A stretch of 37,572 nucleotides of DNA. It comes from Candidatus Cacconaster scatequi. GTDB taxonomy: Bacteria; Bacteroidota; Bacteroidia; Bacteroidales; UBA932. The translations under genes were made by a program, and so were the position numbers. Shown in pieces: positions 7,179 to 16,569 of the stretch; the first letter of the stretch is position 1, and each line of letters opens with the position of its first letter. The stretch is from the NCBI GenBank assembly GCA_018065305.1, contig JAGHTO010000045.1, positions 1 to 37,572 of the forward strand. The letters run 5' to 3'. Under the pieces are notes generated by a model, which was given only the letters and a program-made list of their open reading frames with translations, was not told the origin of the DNA and ran no database searches.

Positions 7179-7742
7179 ATGATTCAAAAAGGAAAAGAAA
7201 CCATGGAGGCCGCCGTTGCGAAGATGCGCAACGCCGTCTCCCATCTGGACGAGGAACTGAAAAATTATCGTGCCGGGAAAGCCAATCCGTCAGTTTTCAA
7301 TTCAGTGTCGATTGACTACTACGGGACGCCTACCCCCCTGCCCCAGGTTTCAAGCATAACGACGCCGGATGCCAAGACAATGATCATCCAGCCCTGGGAC
7401 AAGAACCTAATCCGTACAATAGAAAAAGCAATCATAGATGCCAGTCTCGGTTTCGCCCCCCAGAACAACGGAGAGGTGATTCGCATCAATGTCCCCGCCC
7501 TCACCGAGGAGCGCAGGAAAGAACTGGTCAAGAAGGCGCGCACTGCTGGAGAGACGGCGAAAGTCAGCATCCGCAATGCCCGCAGGGACGCCATCGATGC
7601 CCTGAAGAAGCTCCAGAAAGAGGGGCTTCCGGAGGACTCGGAGAAGGATTTCGAGGCTGATGCCCAGAAACAGACCGACACTTTTTCCAAAAAGGTTGAC
7701 GAACTTCTTGCAGCCAAGGAAAAAGAGATAATGACAGTATAG
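7179..7742 (+). CDS. frr: Ribosome recycling factor
   Basis: Splits post-termination ribosomes together with EF-G. Starting at ATG 7179 gives 187 residues, the usual family length; an upstream TTG at 7170 adds only three residues and is less likely. The family signature is visible: NYRAGKANPS, YYGTPTPLPQVSSI, the GEVIRINVPALTEERR block and the C-terminal helical domain ending in an acidic/lysine-rich helix. It lies between pyrH and the DAHP synthase gene, five bases from the latter, so all three are probably one transcript. Confidence 0.97.
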   Translation: MIQKGKETMEAAVAKMRNAVSHLDEELKNYRAGKANPSVFNSVSIDYYGTPTPLPQVSSITTPDAKTMIIQPWDKNLIRTIEKAIIDASLGFAPQNNGEVIRINVPALTEERRKELVKKARTAGETAKVSIRNARRDAIDALKKLQKEGLPEDSEKDFEADAQKQTDTFSKKVDELLAAKEKEIMTV

Positions 7743-7747
7743 AGTCC

Positions 7748-8800
7748 GTGCGCAAGATAAAACTCATCGCAGGACCCTGTAGCGCAGAGTCATCGGCTCA
7801 ACTCTATGGCACAGTGAGTGCCATAGTTTCTTTGCGCCCTGATATGGAAGCCTCAGGATTCGAGTTGGAGGCTTTTCGCGCTGGAGCGTGGAAGCCGCGC
7901 ACCCGTCCGGGATGCTTCGAAGGTGCCGGGAAGGATGCCGTCGGATGGGTGGCTGACGCACAGAAAAAGAGCGGTCTTGAGGGTATGGTGGAAGTAGCGA
8001 AAGCCTCACACGTCGAGACTGTTCTCAATGCCGGCCTCAAAAGAGTCTGGATAGGTGCGAGAACAGCGACAAATCCTTTTGACACTCAGGAGATAGCGGA
8101 TGCCCTGAGAGGATGCGGCGACATTGCTGTATTCGTTAAGAATCCTGTCAATCCGGACGTTGACCTGTGGCAGGGGGCAATCGACCGTTTCCGTGCCGTG
8201 GGCGTTACCAAAGTCTCGGCAGTCCATCGCGGATTCTCTTTCTATGAGAAGAGCCGATACCGCAATCTTCCCAAGTGGCAGGTCCCCATCGAACTGATGC
8301 AGAGAATACCCGAAGTACCGATGTACGGTGATGCCAGCCATATCACCGGATGCCGGGAATACATTCCTGAGGTAGCGCAGAAAGCCCTCGACCTCGGATT
8401 TGCGGGATTGTTTCTGGAATCCCATATAAACCCCTCCGAAGCCCTCAGCGACAGCAAACAGCAACTCACTCCGAATGCGTTGTGTGAATTGCTGCGGTCA
8501 CTGTCGATAAAGGACATTTACGCCGAGTCCCGTTCCCTGCAGAAAGAACTTGAGCAGCTGCGCTCCCGGATAGACGTGATTGACGAAAATCTGCTTGACG
8601 TGATTGCCGAAAGAATGGCCGTTGTCGAAAAGCTTGGAGACTTCAAGAAAGAGCATAATCTGACAATCCTGCAACAGCCCAGATGGGAACAGATTCAGCA
8701 GATTGTTTCCGAAGGAGCGAAAAACAGAGGCCTCGACCCGGCTTTCGTCGAGGAGTTGTTCCAACTTCTCCATCAGGCGGCCATCGACCGCCAGTCCTGA
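7748..8800 (+). CDS. Bifunctional DAHP synthase (type Ib) / chorismate mutase
   Basis: The N-terminal domain (about residues 1-260) is a 3-deoxy-7-phosphoheptulonate synthase of the short type Ib: it begins almost at once with LIAGPCSAES and has RAGAWKPRTRPG and the metal/substrate segments SAVHRGF and YGDASHITG. It condenses phosphoenolpyruvate with erythrose 4-phosphate, the first step of aromatic amino acid synthesis. The C-terminal domain (about 265-350) is an AroQ chorismate mutase helix bundle with RSRIDVIDENLLDVIAERM. This fusion is typical of Bacteroidota. The start is GTG 7748, five bases after frr. It usually sits with pheA/tyrA-type genes; here it is alone behind pyrH-frr. It ends in a bidirectional terminator shared with pgk. 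Confidence 0.93.
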   Translation: MRKIKLIAGPCSAESSAQLYGTVSAIVSLRPDMEASGFELEAFRAGAWKPRTRPGCFEGAGKDAVGWVADAQKKSGLEGMVEVAKASHVETVLNAGLKRVWIGARTATNPFDTQEIADALRGCGDIAVFVKNPVNPDVDLWQGAIDRFRAVGVTKVSAVHRGFSFYEKSRYRNLPKWQVPIELMQRIPEVPMYGDASHITGCREYIPEVAQKALDLGFAGLFLESHINPSEALSDSKQQLTPNALCELLRSLSIKDIYAESRSLQKELEQLRSRIDVIDENLLDVIAERMAVVEKLGDFKKEHNLTILQQPRWEQIQQIVSEGAKNRGLDPAFVEELFQLLHQAAIDRQS

Positions 8801-8807
8801 CAACTGA

Positions 8808-8842
8808 AAAAGAGGCCTGCCCGTTCCGGACAGACCTCTTTT
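8808..8842. terminator. Bidirectional intrinsic terminator between DAHP synthase and pgk
   Basis: AAAAGAGG...CCTCTTTT with an internal CTGxCCG/CGGxCAG stem forms a long hairpin flanked by A-runs and T-runs, usable from both strands. It lies between two convergent stop codons. Confidence 0.8.
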
Positions 8843-8866
8843 CAAATCATTTCAAAACAGTTTCTA
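8843..8866 (-). repeat. Single-ended fragment of the AGAAGCTGTTT repeat at the pgk stop
   Basis: On the minus strand, TAGAAACTGTTTTGAAATGATTT matches the outer end of element B (TAGAAGCTGTTTTAAAATGATTA) with three differences. Its first three bases are the pgk stop codon. No partner end is visible nearby. Confidence 0.45.
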
Positions 8867-10117
8867 GTCCTCACGGATTGCCGCGATACCGGGAAGATCC
8901 TTTCCTTCGATAGCCTCGAGCATCGCGCCGCCACCGGTGGAGACATAACTTACCTTGTCGGCATAACCCATCTGGGTTACAGCTGCAACGGAGTCACCGC
9001 CACCGACAAGAGTGTAGGCACCTGCGGCCGTGGCCTCTGCGAGGTCTTCGGCAATCTGGAGAGTACCTTTGGCGAATGTAGGCATCTCAAATACGCCTAC
9101 AGGACCGTTCCAAAGGATGGTCTTGGAAGAAAGTATTATCTTTTTCCAGTTCTCCAGAGAAGTCTTTCCGGCATCCATACCTTCCCACCCGTCAGGGATA
9201 TCATTTGAAGGAACGACCTTGGTGTTGGCCTCATTGCTGAACTGGTCAGCTACAACAGTCTCGACAGAGAGGGAGATGTTGACACCCTTTTCCTTTGCAG
9301 TCTTCAGAATATCAATAGCATCGGGAATAAGTTCATCCTCGTGAAGGGAGTTGCCGATTTTTCCGCCCTGAGCCTTTATGAAGGTGTAACCCATACCGCC
9401 GCCGATAATCAGGTTGTCAACTTTGGTGACAAGGTTCTTCAGAACTTCGAGCTTGGAAGAGACCTTTGAACCGCCGATGATGGCTGTGAAGGGATGCTTC
9501 GCGTTCTTGAGCACGTTGTCGATGGCCTTGATCTCACCGTTCATCAGGTAACCGAACATCTTGTCATTGGGGAAATACTTGGCAATCAAAGCGGTAGATG
9601 CGTGAGCGCGGTGTGCCGTACCGAATGCGTCGTTGATATAGCAGTCAGCGTATGAAGCGAGCTTGGCAACGAAAGCCTTCTGGCTCTCCTTGACGGCAGC
9701 CTTGGCGACCTTCTTTTCTTCATCGGTGGCATCCTCTGCAAGTCCGCGGGGTTTGCCCTCTTCTTCTGCGTAGAAACGGAGGTTCTCAAGAAGCAGGACC
9801 TCACCGGGTTTGAGAGCCGCAGCCTGTTCGTCGGCTTTCTGGCAGTCGGGAGCGAACTGTACGGGAACTCCGAGATAACTGCTTACTCTGTCAATGATGT
9901 GTTTGAGAGAGAATTTGTCGGCAGGGCCCTTCGGACGGCCGAGATGCGACATAATGATGAGGGCTCCGCCACCTGCGAGCACCTTCTTCAACGTGGGGAC
10001 AGCTGCACGGATTCTGGTATCATCCGTGATTTCAAACTCGTCATTCAACGGAACGTTGAAGTCAACGCGTACAATGGCCTTCTTGCCATTAAAGTCATAA
10101 GTCTCAATGTTTTTCAT
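8864..10117 (-). CDS. pgk: Phosphoglycerate kinase
   Basis: Glycolytic enzyme that transfers phosphate from 1,3-bisphosphoglycerate to ADP. The protein has 417 residues from ATG 10117; a longer frame reaching 10195 reads through the promoter and is rejected. Visible motifs are RVDFNVPL near the N-terminus, [17 protein letters not shown], the GGSKVSSK segment, the nucleotide-binding GPVGVFE and the GGGDSVAA loop near the C-terminus. An insertion of about 20 residues after ENLRF (lysine/glutamate rich) makes it longer than the usual 390-400 residues, as in other Bacteroidota. It is transcribed alone from the divergent promoter region shared with the methyltransferase gene. Its stop codon lies in a repeat fragment. 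Confidence 0.97.
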   Translation of the reverse strand: MKNIETYDFNGKKAIVRVDFNVPLNDEFEITDDTRIRAAVPTLKKVLAGGGALIIMSHLGRPKGPADKFSLKHIIDRVSSYLGVPVQFAPDCQKADEQAAALKPGEVLLLENLRFYAEEEGKPRGLAEDATDEEKKVAKAAVKESQKAFVAKLASYADCYINDAFGTAHRAHASTALIAKYFPNDKMFGYLMNGEIKAIDNVLKNAKHPFTAIIGGSKVSSKLEVLKNLVTKVDNLIIGGGMGYTFIKAQGGKIGNSLHEDELIPDAIDILKTAKEKGVNISLSVETVVADQFSNEANTKVVPSNDIPDGWEGMDAGKTSLENWKKIILSSKTILWNGPVGVFEMPTFAKGTLQIAEDLAEATAAGAYTLVGGGDSVAAVTQMGYADKVSYVSTGGGAMLEAIEGKDLPGIAAIRED

Positions 10118-10150
10118 ATAGTGGTGATTTGTATCTGTTTCCAATCCGTA

Positions 10151-10182
10151 CAAAAGTACAAAAATAATGCATATCTTTGCAA
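10151..10182 (-). promoter_or_regulatory. pgk promoter
   Basis: On the minus strand, TACTTTTG (10158-10151) preceded 21 bases upstream by TTG (10182-10180). It overlaps the divergent promoter at 10172-10179. Confidence 0.65.
10172..10179 (+). promoter_or_regulatory. Promoter -7 element of the methyltransferase-lgt unit
   Basis: TATCTTTG matches TAnnTTTG. The ATG at 10197 is only 17 bases downstream, so the mRNA would be nearly leaderless. No clear -33 TTTG is visible. This position rules out the upstream ATG at 10167 as the start. Confidence 0.6.
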
Positions 10183-10196
10183 TAAAAGGGTACAAT

Positions 10197-11105
10197 ATGA
10201 CGATAGAAGAGCCGTCACGGGAGTGGAAAGACTATGAATTGATTGACTCCGGAGATTTCAGCAAGCTGGAACGCTTCGGGAGTTACGTGATGATACGCCC
10301 GGAGCCCAAGGCTCTGTGGAAGAAATCTTTAGGAGACGACCGGTGGCTCAGGATGGCCCACACCGAATTCAAGCCGGGCGCTGGATTCGGTAAGGCCGGA
10401 AAAGAGGACAGCGGCTCGTGGAACAGGCTCAAGGCGATGCAGGACCAGTGGGCAATCTCCTACCCTTCCTGCGGATTCAATCTCCGTCTCGGGCTGACCA
10501 GTTTCAAACACGTGGGAGTGTTTCCCGAACAGGCTCCCAATTGGGAGTATATCCGGAAGCAGGTGCAGAGGCTGAAGAGCTCCGGCAACGTGCAGGGAGC
10601 GCCGAAAGTGCTGAACCTGTTCGCATACACCGGCGCCGCCTCCCTTGCCGCCTGCAAGGCCGGGGCTCAGGTAACTCATCTTGATTCCGTCAGACAGGTT
10701 GTCACCTGGGCAAGAGGCAATATGGAGTTGAGTTCTTTGGACGGAATCAGGTGGATAATCGAAGATGCCCTCAAATTCGCCAGACGGGAAGCCAAACGGG
10801 GCAACCTTTACAACGGGCTGATTCTCGACCCTCCGGCATACGGGCACGGACCCGACGGCGAGAAATGGAAACTGGACGAGTGCCTTTTCGAACTTCTGGA
10901 GGCCTGCGCCGCCATTCTGGCTCCGTCCGACAGTTTTATGGTGCTCAACCTTTACTCCAACGGTTATTCCGCCGTTCTTGCCGACACCATTGTAAGGAGC
11001 GCTTTCGAAGGCAGATTCAAGGCGTTGGACTACGGGGAGCTCGTGCTCAGGGACAGTTTCGGCAAAGCCCTCCCTCTGAGCGTTTTTTCAAGACTTGAAA
11101 GATAG
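10197..11105 (+). CDS. Class I SAM-dependent methyltransferase, RlmI-like (COG1092 type)
   Basis: Probable rRNA methyltransferase. The 302-residue protein has an N-terminal segment resembling the beta-rich linker of the RlmI/RlmK group, then a Rossmann methyltransferase domain: SAM motif [16 protein letters not shown] (about residues 140-154), acidic motif II HLDS, and motif [10 protein letters not shown] (about residues 215-222). The N-terminal PUA RNA-binding domain of E. coli RlmI is absent. The target base cannot be inferred. I start at ATG 10197 because the longer frame from 10167 would overlap the promoter. It is followed by lgt after nine bases, likely one operon with lgt and rubrerythrin. 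Confidence 0.85.
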   Translation: MTIEEPSREWKDYELIDSGDFSKLERFGSYVMIRPEPKALWKKSLGDDRWLRMAHTEFKPGAGFGKAGKEDSGSWNRLKAMQDQWAISYPSCGFNLRLGLTSFKHVGVFPEQAPNWEYIRKQVQRLKSSGNVQGAPKVLNLFAYTGAASLAACKAGAQVTHLDSVRQVVTWARGNMELSSLDGIRWIIEDALKFARREAKRGNLYNGLILDPPAYGHGPDGEKWKLDECLFELLEACAAILAPSDSFMVLNLYSNGYSAVLADTIVRSAFEGRFKALDYGELVLRDSFGKALPLSVFSRLER

Positions 11106-11114
11106 AAAGATATT

Positions 11115-11999
11115 ATGGAGTTCTTGTCGATAGTATGGAACGTGGATCCGGTCATAGTCAGTATCGGCCCCCTTGCAATCCGCTATTATTCACTGCTGTT
11201 CATCGCAGGATTCCCTCTCGGGTACTGGATGTTCACAAAATTCTACACACGGGCCGGACTGGACACGAAAATACTCGAACCGTTGCTCTATGCGCTGCTT
11301 ATCGGCACAATCGTCGGAGCGAGACTGGGGCACTGCATCTTCTATCAGCCCGACTACTATTTCACCCCCGAACACTTCGGAGAAATTCTCCAGGTGTGGA
11401 AAGGAGGCCTTGCTTCGCACGGGGGCACGGTCGGAGTGATACTCGCGCTTCTGTGGTATGCCCGCAAGTATGGGAAGGCGTATGACTTCGATACCCTGTG
11501 GCTGTTCGACAGACTTGCCATAGCCGTCTGTTTCGCCGCATTCTTCATCAGGATAGGAAACCTTTTCAACTCGGAAATATACGGGTGTGAGACCTCTCTT
11601 CCCTGGGGATTCGTCTTCGTAAAGGCCGGCGAGACCGCCGCAAAACATCCTACACAACTGTACGAAGCTTTCTCCTATCTGATTCTCGGTCTTGCCCTGC
11701 TGCTTGTCTATCTGAAGGGGATAAACAAGGTCCATCAGGGATTCTTTCTCGGGGTCTTCTTCATCGGATGCTTCGGGATGAGGTTCCTCATAGAGTTCAT
11801 CAAGGAAAAACAGGTGGATTTCGAAGAGGGAATGACTCTGGATATGGGGCAGATTCTGAGCATCCCTTTCATCCTGGCAGGCATATATTTTGTATGGTAC
11901 AGTATCAAAGGGAAGGTGCCGGCCGAACGGGTCCCGAAAGCAAAGACACATTACTGCCCGCCTCCCAAATCAAAGAGAAACGATTACACAACCAAATAG
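11115..11999 (+). CDS. lgt: Prolipoprotein diacylglyceryl transferase
   Basis: Inner-membrane enzyme that moves diacylglycerol from phosphatidylglycerol to the lipobox Cys of prolipoproteins. The 294-residue protein has about seven hydrophobic helices, the essential HGGTVG motif (about residue 97) and the Lgt signature [12 protein letters not shown] (about residue 147). A positively charged tail of about 30 residues after the last helix is Bacteroidota-like. A likely substrate is encoded in this window: the M3 peptidase with lipobox Cys29. It is the second gene of the unit starting at 10197. Confidence 0.96.
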   Translation: MEFLSIVWNVDPVIVSIGPLAIRYYSLLFIAGFPLGYWMFTKFYTRAGLDTKILEPLLYALLIGTIVGARLGHCIFYQPDYYFTPEHFGEILQVWKGGLASHGGTVGVILALLWYARKYGKAYDFDTLWLFDRLAIAVCFAAFFIRIGNLFNSEIYGCETSLPWGFVFVKAGETAAKHPTQLYEAFSYLILGLALLLVYLKGINKVHQGFFLGVFFIGCFGMRFLIEFIKEKQVDFEEGMTLDMGQILSIPFILAGIYFVWYSIKGKVPAERVPKAKTHYCPPPKSKRNDYTTK

Positions 12000-12018
12000 C
12001 ATCAAAAAAACAAATATT

Positions 12019-12558
12019 ATGAAGACAAAGTATTCCGGCACCCAGACCGAGAAAAACCTGGAAGCGGCATTCGCCGGTGAATCCCAAGCAAGGAACAAGT
12101 ACACATATTTCGCATCAAAGGCCAAGAAGGAAGGATACGAGCAAATAGCCGCCCTTTTCCTCAAGACCGCTGACAACGAGAAGGAACACGCCAAACTGTG
12201 GTTCAAGGAGTTGAACGGAATCGGCTCAACATCTGAAAACCTTGCCGCCGCAGCCGAAGGCGAGAACTTCGAGTGGACCGATATGTATGAAAACTTCGCG
12301 AAGACCGCTGAAAAGGAAGGATTCCCCGAACTGGCCTGCAAGTTCCGCCTTGTCGCTGCAATCGAAAAGAGGCACGAAGAGCGTTACCGCGCCTTGCTCA
12401 GGAACGTCGAGACAGCCGAAGTGTTCAAGAAGAGCGAAGTGAAAGTTTGGGAATGCCGCAACTGCGGGCATATCATCGTCGGAACCGAAGCCCCCGAGGT
12501 ATGCCCTACCTGCGCACACCCTCAGTCATATTTCGAAATTCACGAGGAAAACTACTAG
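12019..12558 (+). CDS. rbr: Rubrerythrin
   Basis: Non-haem di-iron peroxidase that protects anaerobes by reducing hydrogen peroxide to water. The 179-residue protein has the ferritin-like four-helix domain with metal-ligand motifs [16 protein letters not shown] and EKRHEERY, followed by a C-terminal rubredoxin-like FeS4 domain with CRNCG and CPTC (last 40 residues). The start is ATG 12019; a longer frame upstream overlaps lgt and is not supported by family length. It lies 19 bases after lgt and converges on fabG four bases away. Confidence 0.96.
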   Translation: MKTKYSGTQTEKNLEAAFAGESQARNKYTYFASKAKKEGYEQIAALFLKTADNEKEHAKLWFKELNGIGSTSENLAAAAEGENFEWTDMYENFAKTAEKEGFPELACKFRLVAAIEKRHEERYRALLRNVETAEVFKKSEVKVWECRNCGHIIVGTEAPEVCPTCAHPQSYFEIHEENY

Positions 12559-12562
12559 GAAT

Positions 12563-13309
12563 CTACATACCCATTCCGCCGTCGACCTGAATCACCTGTC
12601 CGGTGACGTATGAAGCCAGGTCGCTGGCAAGGAAGGTGCATACCTTTGCAATCTCTGACGGGAGTCCACCGCGACGAAGCGGAATCTTGGACTCCCATTC
12701 TTTTAATGTCGCTTCCGGAAGGGATTGAGTCATCTCCGTCAGTATGAACCCCGGAGCGACCACATTGGCGCGTACTCCACGGGAACCCAGTTCCTGCGCT
12801 ATGGATTTGGCCAGACCTATCATACCCGCCTTTGACGCGGAATAGTTGCACTGACCGGCATTGCCGTGGATGCCCACGACGGAACTGATGTTGATGATGG
12901 AACCGCCTTTCTGCCTGAGCATCACGGGAGAAATTGCGTGGATGAAGTTGAAGGCGCTCTTCAGATTCACGTTCAACACCGCATCCCACTGGGCTTCCGT
13001 CATTCTCAACATAAGGCCGTCCTTCGTTATACCTGCATTGTTCACCAGAATGTCTATGTGGCCGAACGCCGACATTGCCTCCTCCACAACAGCGTGGGCA
13101 TCAGCAAATGAGGATGCATCGGAAGATATGGCCAGAACTTTAACCCCGAGAGCCTCCAGTTCAGACTTGGTTTCAAGAGCTGCGCCATCTATGGCAAGGT
13201 CAGTGAATACGATATCCGCTCCCTCGGAAGCGAAAGCGAGAGCAATCTGTTTTCCGATACCCCTGGCTGCGCCGGTTATCAGCGCGATTTTTTTTTCAAG
13301 TAATCCCAT
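12563..13309 (-). CDS. fabG: 3-oxoacyl-[acyl-carrier-protein] reductase
   Basis: NADPH-dependent short-chain dehydrogenase that reduces beta-ketoacyl-ACP in fatty acid elongation. The 248-residue protein shows the cofactor motif TGAARGIG (residues 13-20), NNAG, catalytic Ser in NISSVVG and the YSASK catalytic Tyr/Lys, plus the C-terminal VTGQVIQVDGGM typical of FabG. Start ATG 13309 leaves a 2-bp gap to the pfkA stop; a TTG at 13315 would overlap it. It is the last gene of the long nusB-to-fabG operon. With no other fatty-acid gene nearby, another SDR activity is possible but less likely. Confidence 0.9.
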   Translation of the reverse strand: MGLLEKKIALITGAARGIGKQIALAFASEGADIVFTDLAIDGAALETKSELEALGVKVLAISSDASSFADAHAVVEEAMSAFGHIDILVNNAGITKDGLMLRMTEAQWDAVLNVNLKSAFNFIHAISPVMLRQKGGSIINISSVVGIHGNAGQCNYSASKAGMIGLAKSIAQELGSRGVRANVVAPGFILTEMTQSLPEATLKEWESKIPLRRGGLPSEIAKVCTFLASDLASYVTGQVIQVDGGMGM

Positions 13310-13311
13310 AA

Positions 13312-14286
13312 TCAATGTGAAAGAATATCGAGTACGTTTATAAGTTCCTTGTCGATAGGCTTGTTTATCTTGATAGCCTTGGAGATGGGGACGTTGATGA
13401 TGACATCGTCATAGATGGCTATCATCACGTTGCGCTGTCCCTCCTTCAGCGCCTCGATTGCCGCGACGCCCATTCTGGATGCCAGGATACGGTCATAGGC
13501 GCTCGGTTTGCCGCCTCTCTGGAGATGTCCCAGAATCGAAACGCGCACGTCATACTGCGGATACTCCTTACGGACACGCTCGGCGTAATGCATTGCGCCT
13601 CCGTCCTTCTCGGATACAATGACAATCGAACTGTTCTTGGTTTTTCTGATACCCCTCTCGATGAACGTGGCGAGCTGGTCTATGTCCGTGCTGTCTTCGG
13701 GAATTATGGCAGCCTCCGCACCGGCGGCGATGGCACTGTTCTGAGCGAGGAATCCGGCATCACGCCCCATAACCTCCACGAAGAAGATACGGTCGTGGGA
13801 TGCGGCGGTGTCGTGTATCTTGTCCACGCACTCCACTATTGTGTTCAGAGCGGTGTCATACCCTATCGTATGGTCTGTACCGTAAAGGTCGTTGTCGATG
13901 GTGCCGGGAAGCCCGATGACAGGAATGTCGTGCTCACGGGCAAGTTCCTGAGCACCAGCCAGGGAGCCGTTGCCGCCTATGACGATAAGGGCGTCTATTC
14001 CGAACCTCTTTATGGTCTCATACGCCTTGGCGCGGCCTTCCACTGTCCTGAATTCGTCACTGCGGGCGGTCTTGAGGATAGTGCCGCCTCTCTGCATCAG
14101 GTTCGAGACACTTTCCGTTGTAAATTCCTTGATTTCACCGTTAATAAGGCCCTCCCATCCGCGATAGATGCCGAAAACTTTCCATCCTTCGCATATTGCG
14201 GCACGCGTGACGGCGCGGATTGCAGGGTTCATACCGGGAGCGTCACCTCCGGAAGTAAGGACACCGATAGCTTTTATCTCGTTCAT
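13312..14286 (-). CDS. pfkA: 6-phosphofructokinase, with Asn at the usual Mg-binding Asp
   Basis: Phosphorylates fructose 6-phosphate in glycolysis. The 324-residue protein matches bacterial ATP-PFK in length and has [11 protein letters not shown], the catalytic GTIDND (Asp base), MGRDAGFLA and GHLQRGG. The nucleotide loop reads GGNGS instead of GGDGS: Asn106 replaces the Asp that coordinates Mg-ATP in the E. coli and Bacillus enzymes. The Gly after it is the residue associated with ATP rather than pyrophosphate use. ATP-PFK remains the best call, with possibly altered metal or donor use. It lies between rimO (2-bp gap) and fabG in one operon. Confidence 0.93.
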   Translation of the reverse strand: MNEIKAIGVLTSGGDAPGMNPAIRAVTRAAICEGWKVFGIYRGWEGLINGEIKEFTTESVSNLMQRGGTILKTARSDEFRTVEGRAKAYETIKRFGIDALIVIGGNGSLAGAQELAREHDIPVIGLPGTIDNDLYGTDHTIGYDTALNTIVECVDKIHDTAASHDRIFFVEVMGRDAGFLAQNSAIAAGAEAAIIPEDSTDIDQLATFIERGIRKTKNSSIVIVSEKDGGAMHYAERVRKEYPQYDVRVSILGHLQRGGKPSAYDRILASRMGVAAIEALKEGQRNVMIAIYDDVIINVPISKAIKINKPIDKELINVLDILSH

Positions 14287-14288
14287 AA

Positions 14289-15566
14289 TTATTCAATTTT
14301 CGCCAACAAATCATATTCGTCGGCACTTTCTATTTTCACGTTCAGAAATTGTCCCGCAACCGTTTCCGGCGAGACCTTTGACAGCGAGGCTACGTCACCG
14401 ATCAGAATCTGACCATCCACTTCGGGGGATTCTCCGTAACTTCTCGCGACCAGAACTCCGTCCTGAAAGCCATCCACGAGCACACGTTCCCGGGTGCCAA
14501 TACGGGAAACATTGAAATCCAGCGAGATACCGCTCTGAAGTTCCATCAGCCGTTCATACCTCTCATGCTTTTCTTCGGGGGAGACATCATCCTTGAGGTG
14601 TAACGCCCCGTAAGTCCCCTCCTCTTCAGAATACTCGAAAGCGCCCAGACGCTCAAACCTGCACTCCCTCACGAAATCAAGAAGAGACTCGAACTGCTGA
14701 CGGCCCTCTCCGGGATGACCCACCATAAGAGTGGTACGGAGCACAAGACCGGGAATATCCCGTCTGAGGCGAGCTATGAACTCCCGCGTCTGAGAAGAGG
14801 TAATACTCCTTCTCATAGCCCTGAGGACAGAATCCTCCGAGTGCTGCAGGGGAATGTCGAGATAGTTGCAGAGTTTGGAATTCGAGGCCATCTGCGCTAT
14901 AACATCCTCCGGGAAATCGTCCGGATAACTGTAGTGCAGCCTGAGCCACTCGATGCCTTCGACACGGGAGAGTTGTTCCAGAAGATATCCCAACCTGCGC
15001 TTGCCGTAAAGGTCAAGGCCGTACCATGCCGTATCCTGGGCTATCAGTATAAGCTCCTTCACACCTCTTGCCGCAAGCATTTCAGCCTCGCCGACAATCT
15101 TTTCCACCGGCACGCTGACGTGGGGTCCGCGTATCAGCGGAATGGCACAATAGGAGCACCTTCTGTCGCACCCTTCCGAAATCTTGAGATAGGCATAATG
15201 CGACGGAGTGGTGAGAACCCTCTCGATGGAGTCGAAGGTCATCACCCCCTGCCAGCTGTCCACCTCGGGAATCTCGGCCTCTATCTCACCCTTGTACCTC
15301 TGGCTGAGACATCCGAATACCGACAGTTTGCTGATATAGCCCTCCTTTTTGGCCCGGGCAGCCTCCAAAATCGTACTTATGGATTCCTCCTTGGCGTCAT
15401 TGATGAACCCGCAGGTGTTGATGACAACTTCGTCCACCCCGCCGGTCGTCAGGTCGACATCCTGAGGAACAAGCTGGTATCCCCTGCCCTGCAGTACCGA
15501 CATCAGGCGTTCGGAATCCACAAGATTCTTGGAGCAACCGAGAGATATGACTTGTATCCTTTTCAA
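14289..15566 (-). CDS. rimO: Ribosomal protein uS12 methylthiotransferase RimO
   Basis: Radical SAM enzyme that adds a methylthio group to an Asp of ribosomal protein S12. The 425-residue protein has the N-terminal methylthiotransferase domain with three Fe-S cysteines ([23 protein letters not shown]), the radical SAM cluster CDRRCSYC (about residues 134-141) followed by PLIRG, and a C-terminal TRAM domain (last 65 residues). The CSKNxVDSE signature separates RimO from MiaB. It lies three bases from the DUF5606 gene and just before pfkA in the operon. Confidence 0.95.
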   Translation of the reverse strand: MKRIQVISLGCSKNLVDSERLMSVLQGRGYQLVPQDVDLTTGGVDEVVINTCGFINDAKEESISTILEAARAKKEGYISKLSVFGCLSQRYKGEIEAEIPEVDSWQGVMTFDSIERVLTTPSHYAYLKISEGCDRRCSYCAIPLIRGPHVSVPVEKIVGEAEMLAARGVKELILIAQDTAWYGLDLYGKRRLGYLLEQLSRVEGIEWLRLHYSYPDDFPEDVIAQMASNSKLCNYLDIPLQHSEDSVLRAMRRSITSSQTREFIARLRRDIPGLVLRTTLMVGHPGEGRQQFESLLDFVRECRFERLGAFEYSEEEGTYGALHLKDDVSPEEKHERYERLMELQSGISLDFNVSRIGTRERVLVDGFQDGVLVARSYGESPEVDGQILIGDVASLSKVSPETVAGQFLNVKIESADEYDLLAKIE

Positions 15567-15569
15567 ATC

Positions 15570-15992
15570 CTATTCGTCTTTCTTCTCCTCTTCTTCCTCA
15601 ACGAACTCCAGAGAGCCGAATTCGGCCAGGCAGTTGTACCAGTCCAGAACCTTCTTCATGTGGGAGACATAGAACCGGTCTTCATCGTATGTGGGCAGCA
15701 CTGTCTTGAAGAATTCCTTTATCTTGTCCGGATTGCTCTTTGAGTCCATTGCCTTCGCCTTCGCCGCTTTTTCGGCTATGGATTCAAGAACCTGTTTCAT
15801 CGACACCTCGCCATCTTCCGTATAGATGGATATGTCAGAAAGCGAACTGACTTTTGAAGATGGTCCGAAAGCTTTCCTCTGGCCGGTAATAAGCGACTGG
15901 GCAATGATGCCGTTTCTTGTCTGGGCCACATATTCAAAAAGTCCGTGTTCTCCCGATATGGAGATGATTTTCTTAAGATCTGTCTTTTCCAT
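15570..15992 (-). CDS. DUF5606 family protein
   Basis: A 140-residue cytoplasmic protein of unknown function, recognised by its N-terminal pattern (LKKIISISGEHGLFEYVAQ) and length as the Bacteroidota-specific DUF5606 family. The first half looks like a small beta-barrel; the second half is helical, with DEDRFYVSHMKKVLDWYNCL and a very acidic C-terminal tail (about residues 130-140). There is no membrane segment. Its start overlaps the coaE stop by 20 bases, so the two are tightly coupled. No function should be assumed. Confidence 0.8.
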   Translation of the reverse strand: MEKTDLKKIISISGEHGLFEYVAQTRNGIIAQSLITGQRKAFGPSSKVSSLSDISIYTEDGEVSMKQVLESIAEKAAKAKAMDSKSNPDKIKEFFKTVLPTYDEDRFYVSHMKKVLDWYNCLAEFGSLEFVEEEEEKKDE

Positions 15993-16569
15993 TTTTCAAT
16001 TTTTCAATAATATCAATCAAGGCAGGCAGAATCATCTGCCTGTCATCAGTCTCAATTACAAAGTCCGCCCGGGCGGACAGGTCCTCCTGACACTCCATTC
16101 TTTTCAATACTGCCTCCCTGGAGAGTCCGTCACGCGCCATAACCCTGCCAACCCTCACCTCCCGGGGTGCCGTGACATAAAGCACATAATCAGGAATATC
16201 CCTCAATGCGACTTTTTGGAGCATCACTGCCGATTCGATGACAACCGCTTCAGCGCCACACCCGGCCTTCCAATTCTCAAATTCGCGTATGACGGCAGGA
16301 TGAACTTCGGCCTCCACCTTTTCAAGAGCTTCGGAATTGGAGAAAATCTTCGCTGAAAGAGCCTTTCTGTCAAGATGTCCGTCAACTATAACGTCACTTC
16401 CGACAGCATCCGCAACCCTCTCCAGCAGTCCCCGGTCCCTTTCATACAGCGCTTTGGCGCAACGGTCCGTATCGAAAGATGGGACTCCGAGAGCGGAGAG
16501 AGCCTTGACAACGGCCGACTTGCCGCTTCCTATCCCGCCGGTACACAATATCGTCTTCCCCGCAGCCAT
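15973..16569 (-). CDS. coaE: Dephospho-CoA kinase
   Basis: Last step of coenzyme A synthesis: ATP-dependent 3' phosphorylation of dephospho-CoA. The 198-residue P-loop kinase has GGIGSGKS near the N-terminus, FDTDRCAK for substrate binding, EVHPAVIREFE and the lid region with CQEDLSARADFVIETD. Start ATG 16569 overlaps the ybbR stop codon in TGATG; a TTG one codon upstream is less likely. It overlaps the next gene by 20 bases. Coupling to ybbR and yajC is common in Bacteroidota. Confidence 0.94.
   Translation of the reverse strand: MAAGKTILCTGGIGSGKSAVVKALSALGVPSFDTDRCAKALYERDRGLLERVADAVGSDVIVDGHLDRKALSAKIFSNSEALEKVEAEVHPAVIREFENWKAGCGAEAVVIESAVMLQKVALRDIPDYVLYVTAPREVRVGRVMARDGLSREAVLKRMECQEDLSARADFVIETDDRQMILPALIDIIEKLKNGKDRS

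Noticed and set aside
10167-10196. Upstream ATG for the methyltransferase gene
   Set aside because: It overlaps the TATCTTTG promoter element; the ATG at 10197 fits a short leader.
14715-15743. 342-codon plus-strand open frame opposite rimO and DUF5606
   Set aside because: Spans two genes on the opposite strand and shows no domain.
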